From Cohnella sp. SGD-V74 (GTDB taxonomy: Bacteria > Bacillota > Bacilli > Paenibacillales > Paenibacillaceae), in the NCBI RefSeq assembly GCF_003001675.1, contig NZ_PVYW01000032.1, positions 1 to 64,000 on the forward strand: a stretch of DNA of 64,000 nt, written 5' to 3'. This document shows, one piece after another, positions 54,068 through 62,078 of the stretch. Position 1 is the stretch's first letter; each line of letters begins with the position of its first letter. Below the pieces are notes generated by a model. It did not search any database. It saw nothing but the letters and a program-made list of their open reading frames with translations, and was not told where the DNA came from. The position numbers and the translations under genes were made by a program.

Positions 54068-54526
54068 TCAACCGTCGTTCATATTGTCGATCAGCCGCTG
54101 CAGGCAGCGGTTAAAGGAAGACAAATCTTCCGTGCACAGATGCTTAAGGTTCGTTTCCTGGCCGAAGGCGTCGAACGAATCGAGCCGGTTCAGCACCTGC
54201 CTGCCCTTGTCGGTCAGGCGGACCATCGTGACGCGGCGGTCCTCCGGGTCCTCGCAGGTGGAGACAAGCTCTCCCTGCTTCAGCCGTTCGATCATGCCCG
54301 TCATGTTCTGCTTCGTGACGTGCGCGTTCTGCCTCAATTGCTTCAGCGACAAGTCGCCGTCCGACAGAGCGGACAAAATAAACCACTGGTGCACGCTCGT
54401 CAAACCGGCCTCAGCGACGAGCTTGCGGCCAATGCGTTCGAGCAGATTGGAGCAGCGGAAAAGGTTAACGACGATGTTCCCGTGCAGCTGTTCGTCTTGG
54501 TTCAAGGCGGACGCTCCATTAGTCAA
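54068..54526 (-). CDS. MarR-family regulator
   Basis: 152 residues if it starts at TTG 54526; TTG 54505 is also possible and would have ATGGAG upstream, leaving the operator wholly untranslated. Winged HTH with DGDLSLKQLRQNAHVTKQNMTGMIERLKQGELV and the beta wing DPEDRRVTMVRLTDKG. A perfect palindrome overlaps its start region, indicating autoregulation. It controls itself and probably the flavin oxidoreductase downstream. Confidence 0.9.
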   Translation of the reverse strand: MTNGASALNQDEQLHGNIVVNLFRCSNLLERIGRKLVAEAGLTSVHQWFILSALSDGDLSLKQLRQNAHVTKQNMTGMIERLKQGELVSTCEDPEDRRVTMVRLTDKGRQVLNRLDSFDAFGQETNLKHLCTEDLSSFNRCLQRLIDNMNDG

Positions 54527-54567
54527 TTTATTGACTATATCCTAATGCAAACGAAATCCGATGTCAA
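54520..54567 (-). promoter_or_regulatory. MarR promoter with perfect 18-bp operator
   Basis: On the minus strand, TTGACA (54567-54562) and TAGGAT (54544-54539), spacer 17 bp. The palindrome TAGTCAAT/ATTGACTA (54520-54537) covers the expected transcription start, a standard MarR repression layout. Confidence 0.7.
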
Positions 54568-54675
54568 ACCGGCGGTTCGCCGTTTGAAGTCTAACGCGTG
54601 AGTGGGCGCGGGGAGGCGGGTGCACCGGAGCTGCGGACAGTCGGATGGGCGCGGCATCCCGTGTTCAGGCGGCGG

Positions 54676-55503
54676 CTAAGTGGCCGAGCGGGAACCGCGA
54701 AACTGTTCCGGACTCATGCCTTCGATCTTCTTGAAGACGGAGCTGAAGTAGCTGGGACTGTCGAAGCCGACGCGAAGCGCCACTTCCCGAAGCTTGAGCT
54801 GCGGTTCGTTCAGCATCAGCTCCTTGCTCCGGTTGATTCGTTCGCGATTGACGTATTCCATCGGGCGCAGTTGGAAAGCATTTTTGAACAGGTAGCACAA
54901 GTATTGGGCGCTGACGCTGATCTGCGCAGCCATCTCGTCAATCGACAGCACCCGATGGCAGTTGTCCTCGATGAAGCGGATGACGGGCTGCAGCTTCAGG
55001 GAATGATGAGGAGCGGCGGCGGAACCGTTCTTCACGTTGCGGGACAAGTCCAGAAGCAGCGCGTACAGCAGCTTGGAGCATTCCGATCCGAGAAAGGGGC
55101 GGCCGGTGAGCGACATGGCGTAGATCGCCTTCATCTGCCCGATCAGGCTGTCGGGATCGGACAGGCCGTACACGCCGGACCGGCGGATTCCCGAGATGCT
55201 CATCCAAGAGGGCATCAGGCTGCCGTTAAAGGCGATCCAATGGAGTCCCCACGGCTCCGAAGTCGGATAATACAGATGCGCTTCCTCGGGAAGCAGGAAG
55301 AAGCCTTGGCCGGGCTTCACCTGCCAGCGCGTTCCGTCCACTTCCAGTTCCCCCGTGCCCGAAACGGACTGCAGCCACTGATAGTCCGGAAAACCGCCCG
55401 GCCTTCTCGTGCGTTCTTGATACTCCCAATGGCCGATGCTCGTCAGATAGAGCGGCAGACGGGAATCGGATTCGGTCACGATCGGAAACGAGGGTTGAAC
55501 CAT
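54676..55503 (-). CDS. AraC-family regulator with cupin domain
   Basis: 275 residues from ATG 55503, chosen for AAAGAAGG upstream; the frame is open to 55521. An N-terminal AraC-binding cupin (about 15-130, with KPGQGFFLLPEEAHLYYP) joins a C-terminal double HTH ending LREVALRVGFDSPSYFSSVFKKIEGMSPEQFR. It is divergent from the GH36 alpha-galactosidase gene and probably activates it in response to galactosides. Confidence 0.92.
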   Translation of the reverse strand: MVQPSFPIVTESDSRLPLYLTSIGHWEYQERTRRPGGFPDYQWLQSVSGTGELEVDGTRWQVKPGQGFFLLPEEAHLYYPTSEPWGLHWIAFNGSLMPSWMSISGIRRSGVYGLSDPDSLIGQMKAIYAMSLTGRPFLGSECSKLLYALLLDLSRNVKNGSAAAPHHSLKLQPVIRFIEDNCHRVLSIDEMAAQISVSAQYLCYLFKNAFQLRPMEYVNRERINRSKELMLNEPQLKLREVALRVGFDSPSYFSSVFKKIEGMSPEQFRGSRSAT

Positions 55504-55572
55504 CGGAATACCTTCTTTCATATTTTGATAGCGATATGAAAATATTAAAATAGGAATAGGGATAGAACGAAT

Positions 55573-55600
55573 TTATAATACGAATATAGTTATATTATAA
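55573..55600. promoter_or_regulatory. Inverted repeat between the AraC and GH36 genes
   Basis: TTATAATA (55573-55580) and TATTATAA (55593-55600), 12-bp spacer. Each arm also resembles a -10 box, so this may be overlapping divergent promoters, an operator, or both. Confidence 0.4.
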
Positions 55601-55648
55601 CCGATAAGGCAAGCCGGCGTCCCGCCGGTCGCAAAGGAGACAAGCCCC

Positions 55649-57838
55649 ATGGGAATTCGATATCGCGAACAAGAGCGCGCCTTTCACCTGCAAGGGCCGG
55701 GCACGAGCTACATTATCCAATTAAATCCGAAAGGAGTTCCGGTGCACGCATATTGGGGCCGGAAAATCCGTGAAGAGAACTTGAAAGGGATGCTCGTCTA
55801 CACCGAACGGTCTTCGTTCTCGCCTAATCCGTATCCCGAGGACCGGACCGTATCGTTCGATACGCTTCCGCAGGAGTATCCCGCTTACGGCGGCAGCGAT
55901 TTCCGTCATCCGGCTTACCAGGTGCAACTGGACGACGGTACGACCGTAACGGAGTTCGCCTATGCGGCTCACCGCATTATTCCGGGCAAGCCGGGGCTCG
56001 AGGGACTCCCGTCCACGTATACCGAGCGGGAAGAGGAAGCGCAGACGCTCGAGCTGACGCTGAAGGACGACCGCTCCGGCCTGGAAGCGGTGCTGCGCTA
56101 CACCGTGTTCGCGGACCACGACGCGATCGCGCGCTCCGTCAGGCTGACGAACGTCGGAACGTCGCCGCTTCGCCTGCTTCGGGCGATGAGCGCGAGCATC
56201 GATTTCAACCGCGATTCGTTCCGCATGCTTCAACTGTCCGGATCGTGGGCCAGGGAAAGGGATCTCTACGGAAGGGAGCTCGTCCCCGGCATCCAGTCCG
56301 TCGAGAGCCGCAGAGGCTCCAGCAGCCACCAGCACAATCCGTTCATCGCACTGCTCTCGCCGGATGCCGGCGAAGATCGCGGGGATTCGTACGGATTCAG
56401 CCTCGTCTACAGCGGCAGCTTCGTCGCCCAGGCGGAGGTCGACCAGTTCAAGACGACCCGGGTATCGATCGGCATCAATCCGTTCGACTTCGAATGGCGT
56501 CTGGAGCCGGGCGAAAGTTTCCAAACTCCCGAAGCGGTTCTGGTCTACTCGGCGGACGGACTCGGCGGCATGTCGAGAATCTATCACCGGCTCTACCGGA
56601 GCCGGCTCTGCCGCGGCGTTCATCGCGATCGGACGCGGCCGGTGCTCGTGAACAACTGGGAAGCGACCTATTTCCAATTCAACGCCGACAAAATCGAGAG
56701 CATCGCCCAAGTCGGCCAAGAGCTCGGCATCGAGCTGTTCGTGCTGGACGACGGCTGGTTCGGCCGACGCGACAGCGACAATAGCTCGCTGGGCGACTGG
56801 AAGGTCGACTATCGCAAGCTGCCCGGAGGGCTGGAGGATCTGGCCGCCCGCGTCAACCGGCTGGATATGCAATTCGGCCTCTGGTTCGAGCCGGAGATGG
56901 TGTCGCCGGACAGCGACCTGTACCGCGCGCATCCGGACTGGTGCCTGCACGTTCCGGGACGCCGCAGGACGGAGGCGCGCCAGCAGCTCATCCTTGATCT
57001 GTCTCGCCAAGATGTGTGCGACTACTTGATCGAAGCGGTCGGAGCGGTGCTTCGATCGGCGCCGATCTCCTACGTCAAATGGGACATGAACCGCAACATG
57101 ACGGAGATCGGTTCGGCGCTGCTTCCGCCTCATCGGCAGCGGGAAACCGCCCACCGCTACATGCTCGGACTGTACCGGGTGCTCGAGACCATTACGTCGC
57201 AGTTCCCCGACATCCTGTTCGAGAGCTGCTCGGGCGGCGGCGGACGCTTCGATCCCGGCATGCTCTACTACATGCCGCAGACGTGGACGAGCGACAATAC
57301 GGACGCCGTTCACCGGCTGCGCATTCAGTACGGAACGAGCCTCGTCTATCCGGTCAGCGCGATGGGCGCCCACGTGTCCGCGGTCCCGAACCACCAGACC
57401 GGACGGATCACGTCGCTCAAGACGCGCGGAGACGTCGCGATGTCGGGCAACTTCGGCTACGAGCTGGATCTGACCCAGATGACGGACGAGGAAAAAGCGG
57501 AAGTCAAGGAACAGGTCAAGCAGTACAAGGAAATCCGCCATGTCGTCCAATTCGGGGAGTTCTATCGTCTCCGCAGTCCGTTCGAAGGCAACGACGCGGC
57601 CTGGATGTCGGTAGCGGAGGACGGATCTGAAGCGTTTGCCGTGCACGTCGGCGTCTTGGCCGAGCCTAACGCTCCTCTGGACTGGCTTAGACTCAAGGGA
57701 CTCGATCCGGAAGCCCGCTACCGCGTTGAGGGCAGCGGCGACGTCTACGGCGGCGACCAACTCATGTACGTCGGTCTGCCGATTCCCCGCGCGAACGGCG
57801 ACTACGAAAGCCATGTATGGAGGCTTGTTCGCCAGTAA
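55649..57838 (+). CDS. Alpha-galactosidase, glycoside hydrolase family 36
   Basis: 729 residues, no signal peptide, with AAAGGAG upstream. N-terminal beta-sandwich, then the TIM barrel with ELFVLDDGWFGRRDSDN, the nucleophile region YVKWDMNRNMTE, and FESCSGGGGRFDPGMLYYMPQTWTSDN carrying the acid Asp. These are the signature GH36 motifs. Cytoplasmic enzyme releasing galactose from raffinose-type sugars or galactosyl side chains. Confidence 0.95.
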   Translation: MGIRYREQERAFHLQGPGTSYIIQLNPKGVPVHAYWGRKIREENLKGMLVYTERSSFSPNPYPEDRTVSFDTLPQEYPAYGGSDFRHPAYQVQLDDGTTVTEFAYAAHRIIPGKPGLEGLPSTYTEREEEAQTLELTLKDDRSGLEAVLRYTVFADHDAIARSVRLTNVGTSPLRLLRAMSASIDFNRDSFRMLQLSGSWARERDLYGRELVPGIQSVESRRGSSSHQHNPFIALLSPDAGEDRGDSYGFSLVYSGSFVAQAEVDQFKTTRVSIGINPFDFEWRLEPGESFQTPEAVLVYSADGLGGMSRIYHRLYRSRLCRGVHRDRTRPVLVNNWEATYFQFNADKIESIAQVGQELGIELFVLDDGWFGRRDSDNSSLGDWKVDYRKLPGGLEDLAARVNRLDMQFGLWFEPEMVSPDSDLYRAHPDWCLHVPGRRRTEARQQLILDLSRQDVCDYLIEAVGAVLRSAPISYVKWDMNRNMTEIGSALLPPHRQRETAHRYMLGLYRVLETITSQFPDILFESCSGGGGRFDPGMLYYMPQTWTSDNTDAVHRLRIQYGTSLVYPVSAMGAHVSAVPNHQTGRITSLKTRGDVAMSGNFGYELDLTQMTDEEKAEVKEQVKQYKEIRHVVQFGEFYRLRSPFEGNDAAWMSVAEDGSEAFAVHVGVLAEPNAPLDWLRLKGLDPEARYRVEGSGDVYGGDQLMYVGLPIPRANGDYESHVWRLVRQ

Positions 57839-57912
57839 GCCGGCCATGAACGGACGAATCTTGCATAATTTTCCTGCGTTCCGCGGAGACTATGTACCGG
57901 AGGTGGTCTCTC

Positions 57913-58158
57913 ATGGAACAGGAACAACAAGGCGGCAAGCCGCACGTCCAGGCCGTCCGTAAAAACGGAGACGGCGACATCGTGGAGCTGCAGCTCTCTT
58001 CCGGACAAGTCGTCGGGTACAAGGAAGCGCAGCAGATGGCCAAAAACGATCAAATCGCCAACGTCAACGTGTTCAAAGGACGCGACGGGGACGAGCATCT
58101 TCGCTCGGATCCCGACGGCCGAGAGGACAACAATCTGGACAATCTGCCGACATTCTAA
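57913..58158 (+). CDS. DUF3892 protein
   Basis: 81 residues from ATG 57913 with GGAGGTGG upstream. VQAVRKNGDGDIVELQLSSG, a GYKEAQQMAKNDQIANVNVF segment and the C-terminal LRSDPDG..DNNLDNLPTF follow the DUF3892 pattern. Function unknown; widespread in Bacilli. It lies 74 bp after the GH36 gene and is probably transcribed on its own or with it. Confidence 0.88.
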   Translation: MEQEQQGGKPHVQAVRKNGDGDIVELQLSSGQVVGYKEAQQMAKNDQIANVNVFKGRDGDEHLRSDPDGREDNNLDNLPTF

Positions 58159-58252
58159 GCTTGCCGGCGGAGCCCGGGCGCATCTTCTTCCTGATTCCAT
58201 GGGATGAGATGCGCCTTTTCGCATAGGGGGACGGAGGAGCGATGCCAGAGTG

Positions 58253-58475
58253 GCGAGGCGCTTTTTTGGCCTTGACCCCATCGCCGCCAGCCCCATCAAA
58301 ATGCTCCGAGGCACTTTTATGGCCTCCGCTCAAGTGCCCCGACACGCGCCCATCGTTGCCGAGGCATTTTTATGGCCCTGGCTCCACAGCTCCGACGTCG
58401 TCGAGGCACTATTTTGGCCCTGATTCGCTACCGTGGAGCCGAGCTAGAGCTGCCGAGGCACTATTTTGGCCTCGA
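58253..58475. repeat. Array of five hairpin repeats (same family as 35007-35166)
   Basis: Copies start at 58253, 58306, 58359, 58401 and 58453, spacing 53, 53, 42 and 52 bp. Each keeps CGAGGC and GGCC with a T/A-rich loop; arms are less perfect than at 35 kb. Apart from the araA control region at 58586-58727, the gap 58159-58727 holds no gene. Confidence 0.8.
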
Positions 58476-58585
58476 CCCCGTAGCCGAGATGCCGCAGCTC
58501 CGATACCAATAAGGCCAAGCAGACCAAGCGGACCAAGCCGCTCTCCAATTCAGCCTGGCCCGGAGAGCCCTGCATCCCACCCTCG

Positions 58586-58692
58586 CACGTATGTACAACC
58601 TCAGTCCCATTTTCGCGCATGGCGCCAAAGAAACAGTTGTATTCTATGAAGAATTCCCCTAAAATAAAGTGGCAAACATGTACGTACAAGTT
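58586..58692 (+). promoter_or_regulatory. araA promoter with two AraR-like operators
   Basis: Promoter TTGTAT (58637-58642) and TAAAAT (58660-58665), spacer 17 bp. ATGTACGTACAAGT around 58678-58691 closely matches the Bacillus AraR operator (core GTACGTAC) and overlaps the early transcribed region. A second, weaker box (minus strand TTGTACATACGTG) is centred about 91 bp upstream at 58586-58599, so looping by AraR is possible. No araR gene is in the window. Confidence 0.7.
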
Positions 58693-58727
58693 ATCTATCA
58701 CCATTTCCTAATAGGGGGATTCGCGCA

Positions 58728-60212
58728 ATGTTAAAGCTGCAATCTTATGAATTTTGGTTCGTGACCGGCAGTCAGCACTTGTACGGACCGGAGACGCTGG
58801 AGGAGGTGGCCGCCCATTCCCGGGAAATCGCGCAGGCGCTGACCGGCGATGCGGGCATTCCTTATCCCATCGTGTTCAAGCCGGTCGTGAAGACGCCGGA
58901 GGAGATCCGCCAGCTGTGCGCGGATGCGAATGCGGATAATGCCTGCGCAGGCATTATTACGTGGATGCACACGTTCTCTCCGGCGAAGATGTGGATCGCG
59001 GGCTTGTCCGAGCTGCGCAAGCCGCTGCTTCATTTGCATACGCAGTACAACCGCGACATTCCGTGGGATACGATCGATATGGACTTCATGAACACGAACC
59101 AGGCCGCTCACGGCGATCGCGAGTACGGCTTCATCGGCGCGCGCCTGGGCATCTCCCGCAAGGTGGTCGTCGGCTACTGGGGGGACCCGCAGGTCAGGAA
59201 ACGGATTGCCGGCTGGGAGCGGACGGCGGTCGCGAGCGTCGAGAGCCGGAAGCTCAAGGTCGCCCGGTTCGGGGACAATATGAGGCAGGTCGCGGTAACG
59301 GAAGGCGACAAGGTTGAAGCGCAAATCCGCTTCGGCTGGTCGGTGAACGGCTACGGCGTCGGCGATCTCGTCGAGCGAGTGAACGCGGTGTCCGCGGAAG
59401 CGGTCGAGCAGTTGCTGGAGGAGTACGACGCGGCCTACGAGATTACCGAAGAAGGGCGCAAGCCGGGGCCGGTCAGAGACGCGATCGCCTATCAGGCGAA
59501 GCTTGAAATCGCGCTGAAGTCGTTCCTGGAAGAAGGCGGATTCACCGCTTTCACGACGACATTCGAGGATTTGCACGGACTGGAGCAGCTTCCGGGACTC
59601 GCCGTACAGCGGCTGATGGAGCAGGGCTACGGCTTCGCCGGAGAAGGGGATTGGAAGACCGCCGCGCTGACCCGGCTCGTGAAGATTATCGCGGGCGGCG
59701 TCGATACGTCCTTCATGGAGGATTACACGTATCATTTCGAGCCGGGCAACGAGCTGGTGCTCGGAGCGCACATGCTGGAGGTGTGCCCTACGCTCGCGGC
59801 TTCGAAGCCGCGCATCGAGGTGCATCCGCTCGGTATCGGCGGCAAAGCCGACCCGGCGCGGATTGTATTCGACGGCAAAGGCGGCTCGGCAATCAATGTG
59901 TCGGTCGTCGATATGGGGAGCCGCTTCCGCATGATCGTCAACGAGGTGGAAGGGGTTGCCGTGAACAAGGCGATGCCGAAGCTTCCGGTCGCCCGCGTGC
60001 TGTGGAAGCCGCAGCCTTCGCTGCAGCTCGGCGCCGAGGCTTGGATCTTGGCCGGCGGCGCGCACCACACCGTCTATTCGTTCGCGGCGACGACCGAGCA
60101 GATGCTCGACTTCGCCGACCTCTTCGGCATCGAATGCGTCGTCATCGACGAGCAGACGAGCCCGGTTCGGCTTCGCAGCGAGCTTCGCTGGAGCCAGGCC
60201 GCCTGGAAATAA
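58728..60212 (+). CDS. araA: L-arabinose isomerase
   Basis: 494 residues, full length. YEFWFVTGSQHLYGPETLEEV at the start, GIITWMHTFSPAKMW, NTNQAAHGDREYGFI, and metal ligands in GFTAFTTTFEDLHGLEQLPG and MEDYTYHFEPGNELVLGAHMLEVCPT are all canonical. It converts L-arabinose to L-ribulose. AGGGGGATTCG precedes the ATG. AraB and AraD are not adjacent. A hairpin terminator follows. Confidence 0.97.
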   Translation: MLKLQSYEFWFVTGSQHLYGPETLEEVAAHSREIAQALTGDAGIPYPIVFKPVVKTPEEIRQLCADANADNACAGIITWMHTFSPAKMWIAGLSELRKPLLHLHTQYNRDIPWDTIDMDFMNTNQAAHGDREYGFIGARLGISRKVVVGYWGDPQVRKRIAGWERTAVASVESRKLKVARFGDNMRQVAVTEGDKVEAQIRFGWSVNGYGVGDLVERVNAVSAEAVEQLLEEYDAAYEITEEGRKPGPVRDAIAYQAKLEIALKSFLEEGGFTAFTTTFEDLHGLEQLPGLAVQRLMEQGYGFAGEGDWKTAALTRLVKIIAGGVDTSFMEDYTYHFEPGNELVLGAHMLEVCPTLAASKPRIEVHPLGIGGKADPARIVFDGKGGSAINVSVVDMGSRFRMIVNEVEGVAVNKAMPKLPVARVLWKPQPSLQLGAEAWILAGGAHHTVYSFAATTEQMLDFADLFGIECVVIDEQTSPVRLRSELRWSQAAWK

Positions 60213-60231
60213 ACGCTATCGATTGCCATGA

Positions 60232-60265
60232 GAGGCCTTCCCTTGACGAGTCGGGGGAAGGCCTC
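60232..60265 (+). terminator. Terminator after araA
   Basis: 11-bp perfect stem GAGGCCTTCCC (60232-60242) with 60255-60265, 12-nt loop; only a weak T-rich tail. Confidence 0.7.
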
Positions 60266-60280
60266 TTCGCCATTTATTGA

Positions 60281-60436
60281 CTAGGGCGTGTATGCAAACC
60301 CACTCAGGGGCATCTATCATCCCCTGCTGCGTCACTTTTGCTTGACGTACCCCCGGTACGCCTTCACAAAAGTTCCTTGCATGGAACGAAAATTCGGCAA
60401 CATCTGCTTTCCTCGGAGGTTGCATACACGCCCTAG
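60281..60436. mobile_element. 156-bp MITE-like element
   Basis: Terminal inverted repeats CTAGGGCGTGTATGCAA (60281-60297) and its exact complement (60420-60436). If CTAG is a 4-bp target duplication, the ends proper are GGCGTGTATGCAA. The interior contains smaller hairpins, for example GTACC/GGTAC around 60335, and no ORF. The hairpin at 38161-38205 shares the outer AGGGCGTGT. Of the gap 60213-60629, the remainder 60437-60629 shows nothing clear. Confidence 0.65.
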
Positions 60437-60629
60437 CGGCATGTTCCATAAATGGGATACTGCTCGAACCCGATGCAGCCGGCTTACGGTAAGAACATGC
60501 GCCACGCGGCTGTTCTAACCCGATCGAGCAAGGTTGCAGCCTCGCTGTACCGCAATTTGCCGCTGTAGCCCGATTCAGTCGGCTTGGATTCTTCGGCATC
60601 TTCGTTATGTTGCTTCGGGATTGCTTCAG

Positions 60630-61757
60630 TTACTTCGGGGTTGCTTTACTCGGCGGCTGCTGCAGAAAATCGGGCTCGCCGTCGATTCGATTGCGCTGCT
60701 TGTAGCGATAGACGCGCAAAGCGACGATCTTGACGATCGCGTACGCCGGGACGACGATGATCATGCCGACCGGGCCGATGACCGCTCCCGCGCCGATGAT
60801 CAGCAGCATGATCGTCAGCGGATGGACGTTCATCTGCCTGCCCATGATTTTGGGGGCGACGAGATTCGATTCGATCTGGTTGGAAATGACGATGACGACG
60901 CACACTTCCAGCGCGGCGATGGGAGAGATCGTCAAGGCGACGATGACGGCCGGAATGCCGGCGAGCAGCGGGCCCAGGTAGGGGACGACGTTCGTGACCG
61001 CGGCGACCAGCCCGAGCAGCAGCGGATAGGGAAGGTCGATGATCAAGTAGCCGCAGAACGTCAGCGTTCCCATGACGAGCGACGTAATGACCTTGCCGAG
61101 AATGAACGAGCCGATGGAGGCGTCGATTTCCTGTATCGCCTCCAGCGCTTCGCGGTGATATCGGGCGGGCATGAACCGCGTCGCCAGCGCGGGAAACTTG
61201 TGATCCTCCTTCAGCATGTAGTAGATGATGAAAGGCACAAGTCCGAGCAGCAGGAAAAAGTTCATGACGACGTTGAACAGGCCGCGGACGCTTCCGACGA
61301 CGGAGTTCAGCAAGTCGCCCAAGGCGGAGGACAGCTGGGAGGCGATGTTGGCCGTCGAGAACGAATCTTCCCTGCCGATGTCCCGAATCCACGGATGCTC
61401 CTGCAGCGACATGAGCCAGCGGCGGATTTGCTCCAGAATGTCCGGGAAGTTTTGTACGAGCGTATAGGATTGCTGGCGGATCGGAGGCCATACGAGCCAG
61501 GAAAACAGGAAGATCAGCCCGACGACGAGCAGGAAAACGATCAGAATCGAAGGCGCCAGGGGCAGCCGTTTTGCCAGCAGCCTTACCGCGGGACGCAGCG
61601 CGTAGTAGAACATCCCGGACAAGACGACGGGCACGAACAAGGCGGCCAAAATATCCCCGATCGGGTCGAACAGGAAATCGACTTTGGAAGCCAGATAAGC
61701 GATGAGCAGGACGACGATGATCCCGTAACCGATGCGAAACCATTTTCCTTGCGGCAT
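60630..61757 (-). CDS. AI-2E family transporter
   Basis: 375 residues with about eight hydrophobic helices; GLVAAVTNVVPYLGPLLAGIPAVIVAL and IESNLVAPKIMGRQMNVHPLTIMLLIIGAG are the signature segments of the AI-2E (TqsA/YdbO) family. Members are secondary transporters with varied roles (autoinducer-2 release, Na+/H+ exchange), so the substrate stays open. AAAGAGGTTATC precedes the start. Convergent with araA. Confidence 0.92.
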   Translation of the reverse strand: MPQGKWFRIGYGIIVVLLIAYLASKVDFLFDPIGDILAALFVPVVLSGMFYYALRPAVRLLAKRLPLAPSILIVFLLVVGLIFLFSWLVWPPIRQQSYTLVQNFPDILEQIRRWLMSLQEHPWIRDIGREDSFSTANIASQLSSALGDLLNSVVGSVRGLFNVVMNFFLLLGLVPFIIYYMLKEDHKFPALATRFMPARYHREALEAIQEIDASIGSFILGKVITSLVMGTLTFCGYLIIDLPYPLLLGLVAAVTNVVPYLGPLLAGIPAVIVALTISPIAALEVCVVIVISNQIESNLVAPKIMGRQMNVHPLTIMLLIIGAGAVIGPVGMIIVVPAYAIVKIVALRVYRYKQRNRIDGEPDFLQQPPSKATPK

Positions 61758-62078
61758 AAGATAACCTCTTTCTGCGATTTCGAATGTTCGACTAAGCTTA
61801 TTATAAAATTAACTTTTCCCGAAGGAAAATAAACGTCGGCAGGAAACGGAAGCGAGGAATGCGAATTACTCAATAGGCATAAATATATAGTTCGACGTGG
61901 GGACAAAACCGCGATCTTTCCTACGACTTTTTTGAAAATGGGGTGATAATTTTCAGGTTTTTCGTTATAATGAATGTAATTTTCGTGTGAGTTGTGAGGA
62001 AAGTTGACAGAAAATTAACAAAACTTGATGTCGAATTTACGTTTCGGTTCCGAAAAGCCCTTAGGGAGGTGACGTTGC
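61758..62078. other. Divergent promoter region upstream of glgB
   Basis: AT-rich and without a gene. TATAAT at 61966-61971 is a plausible -10 for glgB, but its -35 is weak. TTGACA at about 62004 is a second -35 candidate without a clear -10 box. Confidence 0.35.

Noticed and set aside
55721..57847. 708-residue open frame antisense to the GH36 gene
   Set aside because: Arg/Val-rich shadow without motifs, opposite an unmistakable alpha-galactosidase.
60534..61832. 432-residue plus-strand frame antisense to the AI-2E transporter
   Set aside because: Asp/Arg/Gln-rich low-complexity translation with no motif; the minus strand is a clear membrane transporter.
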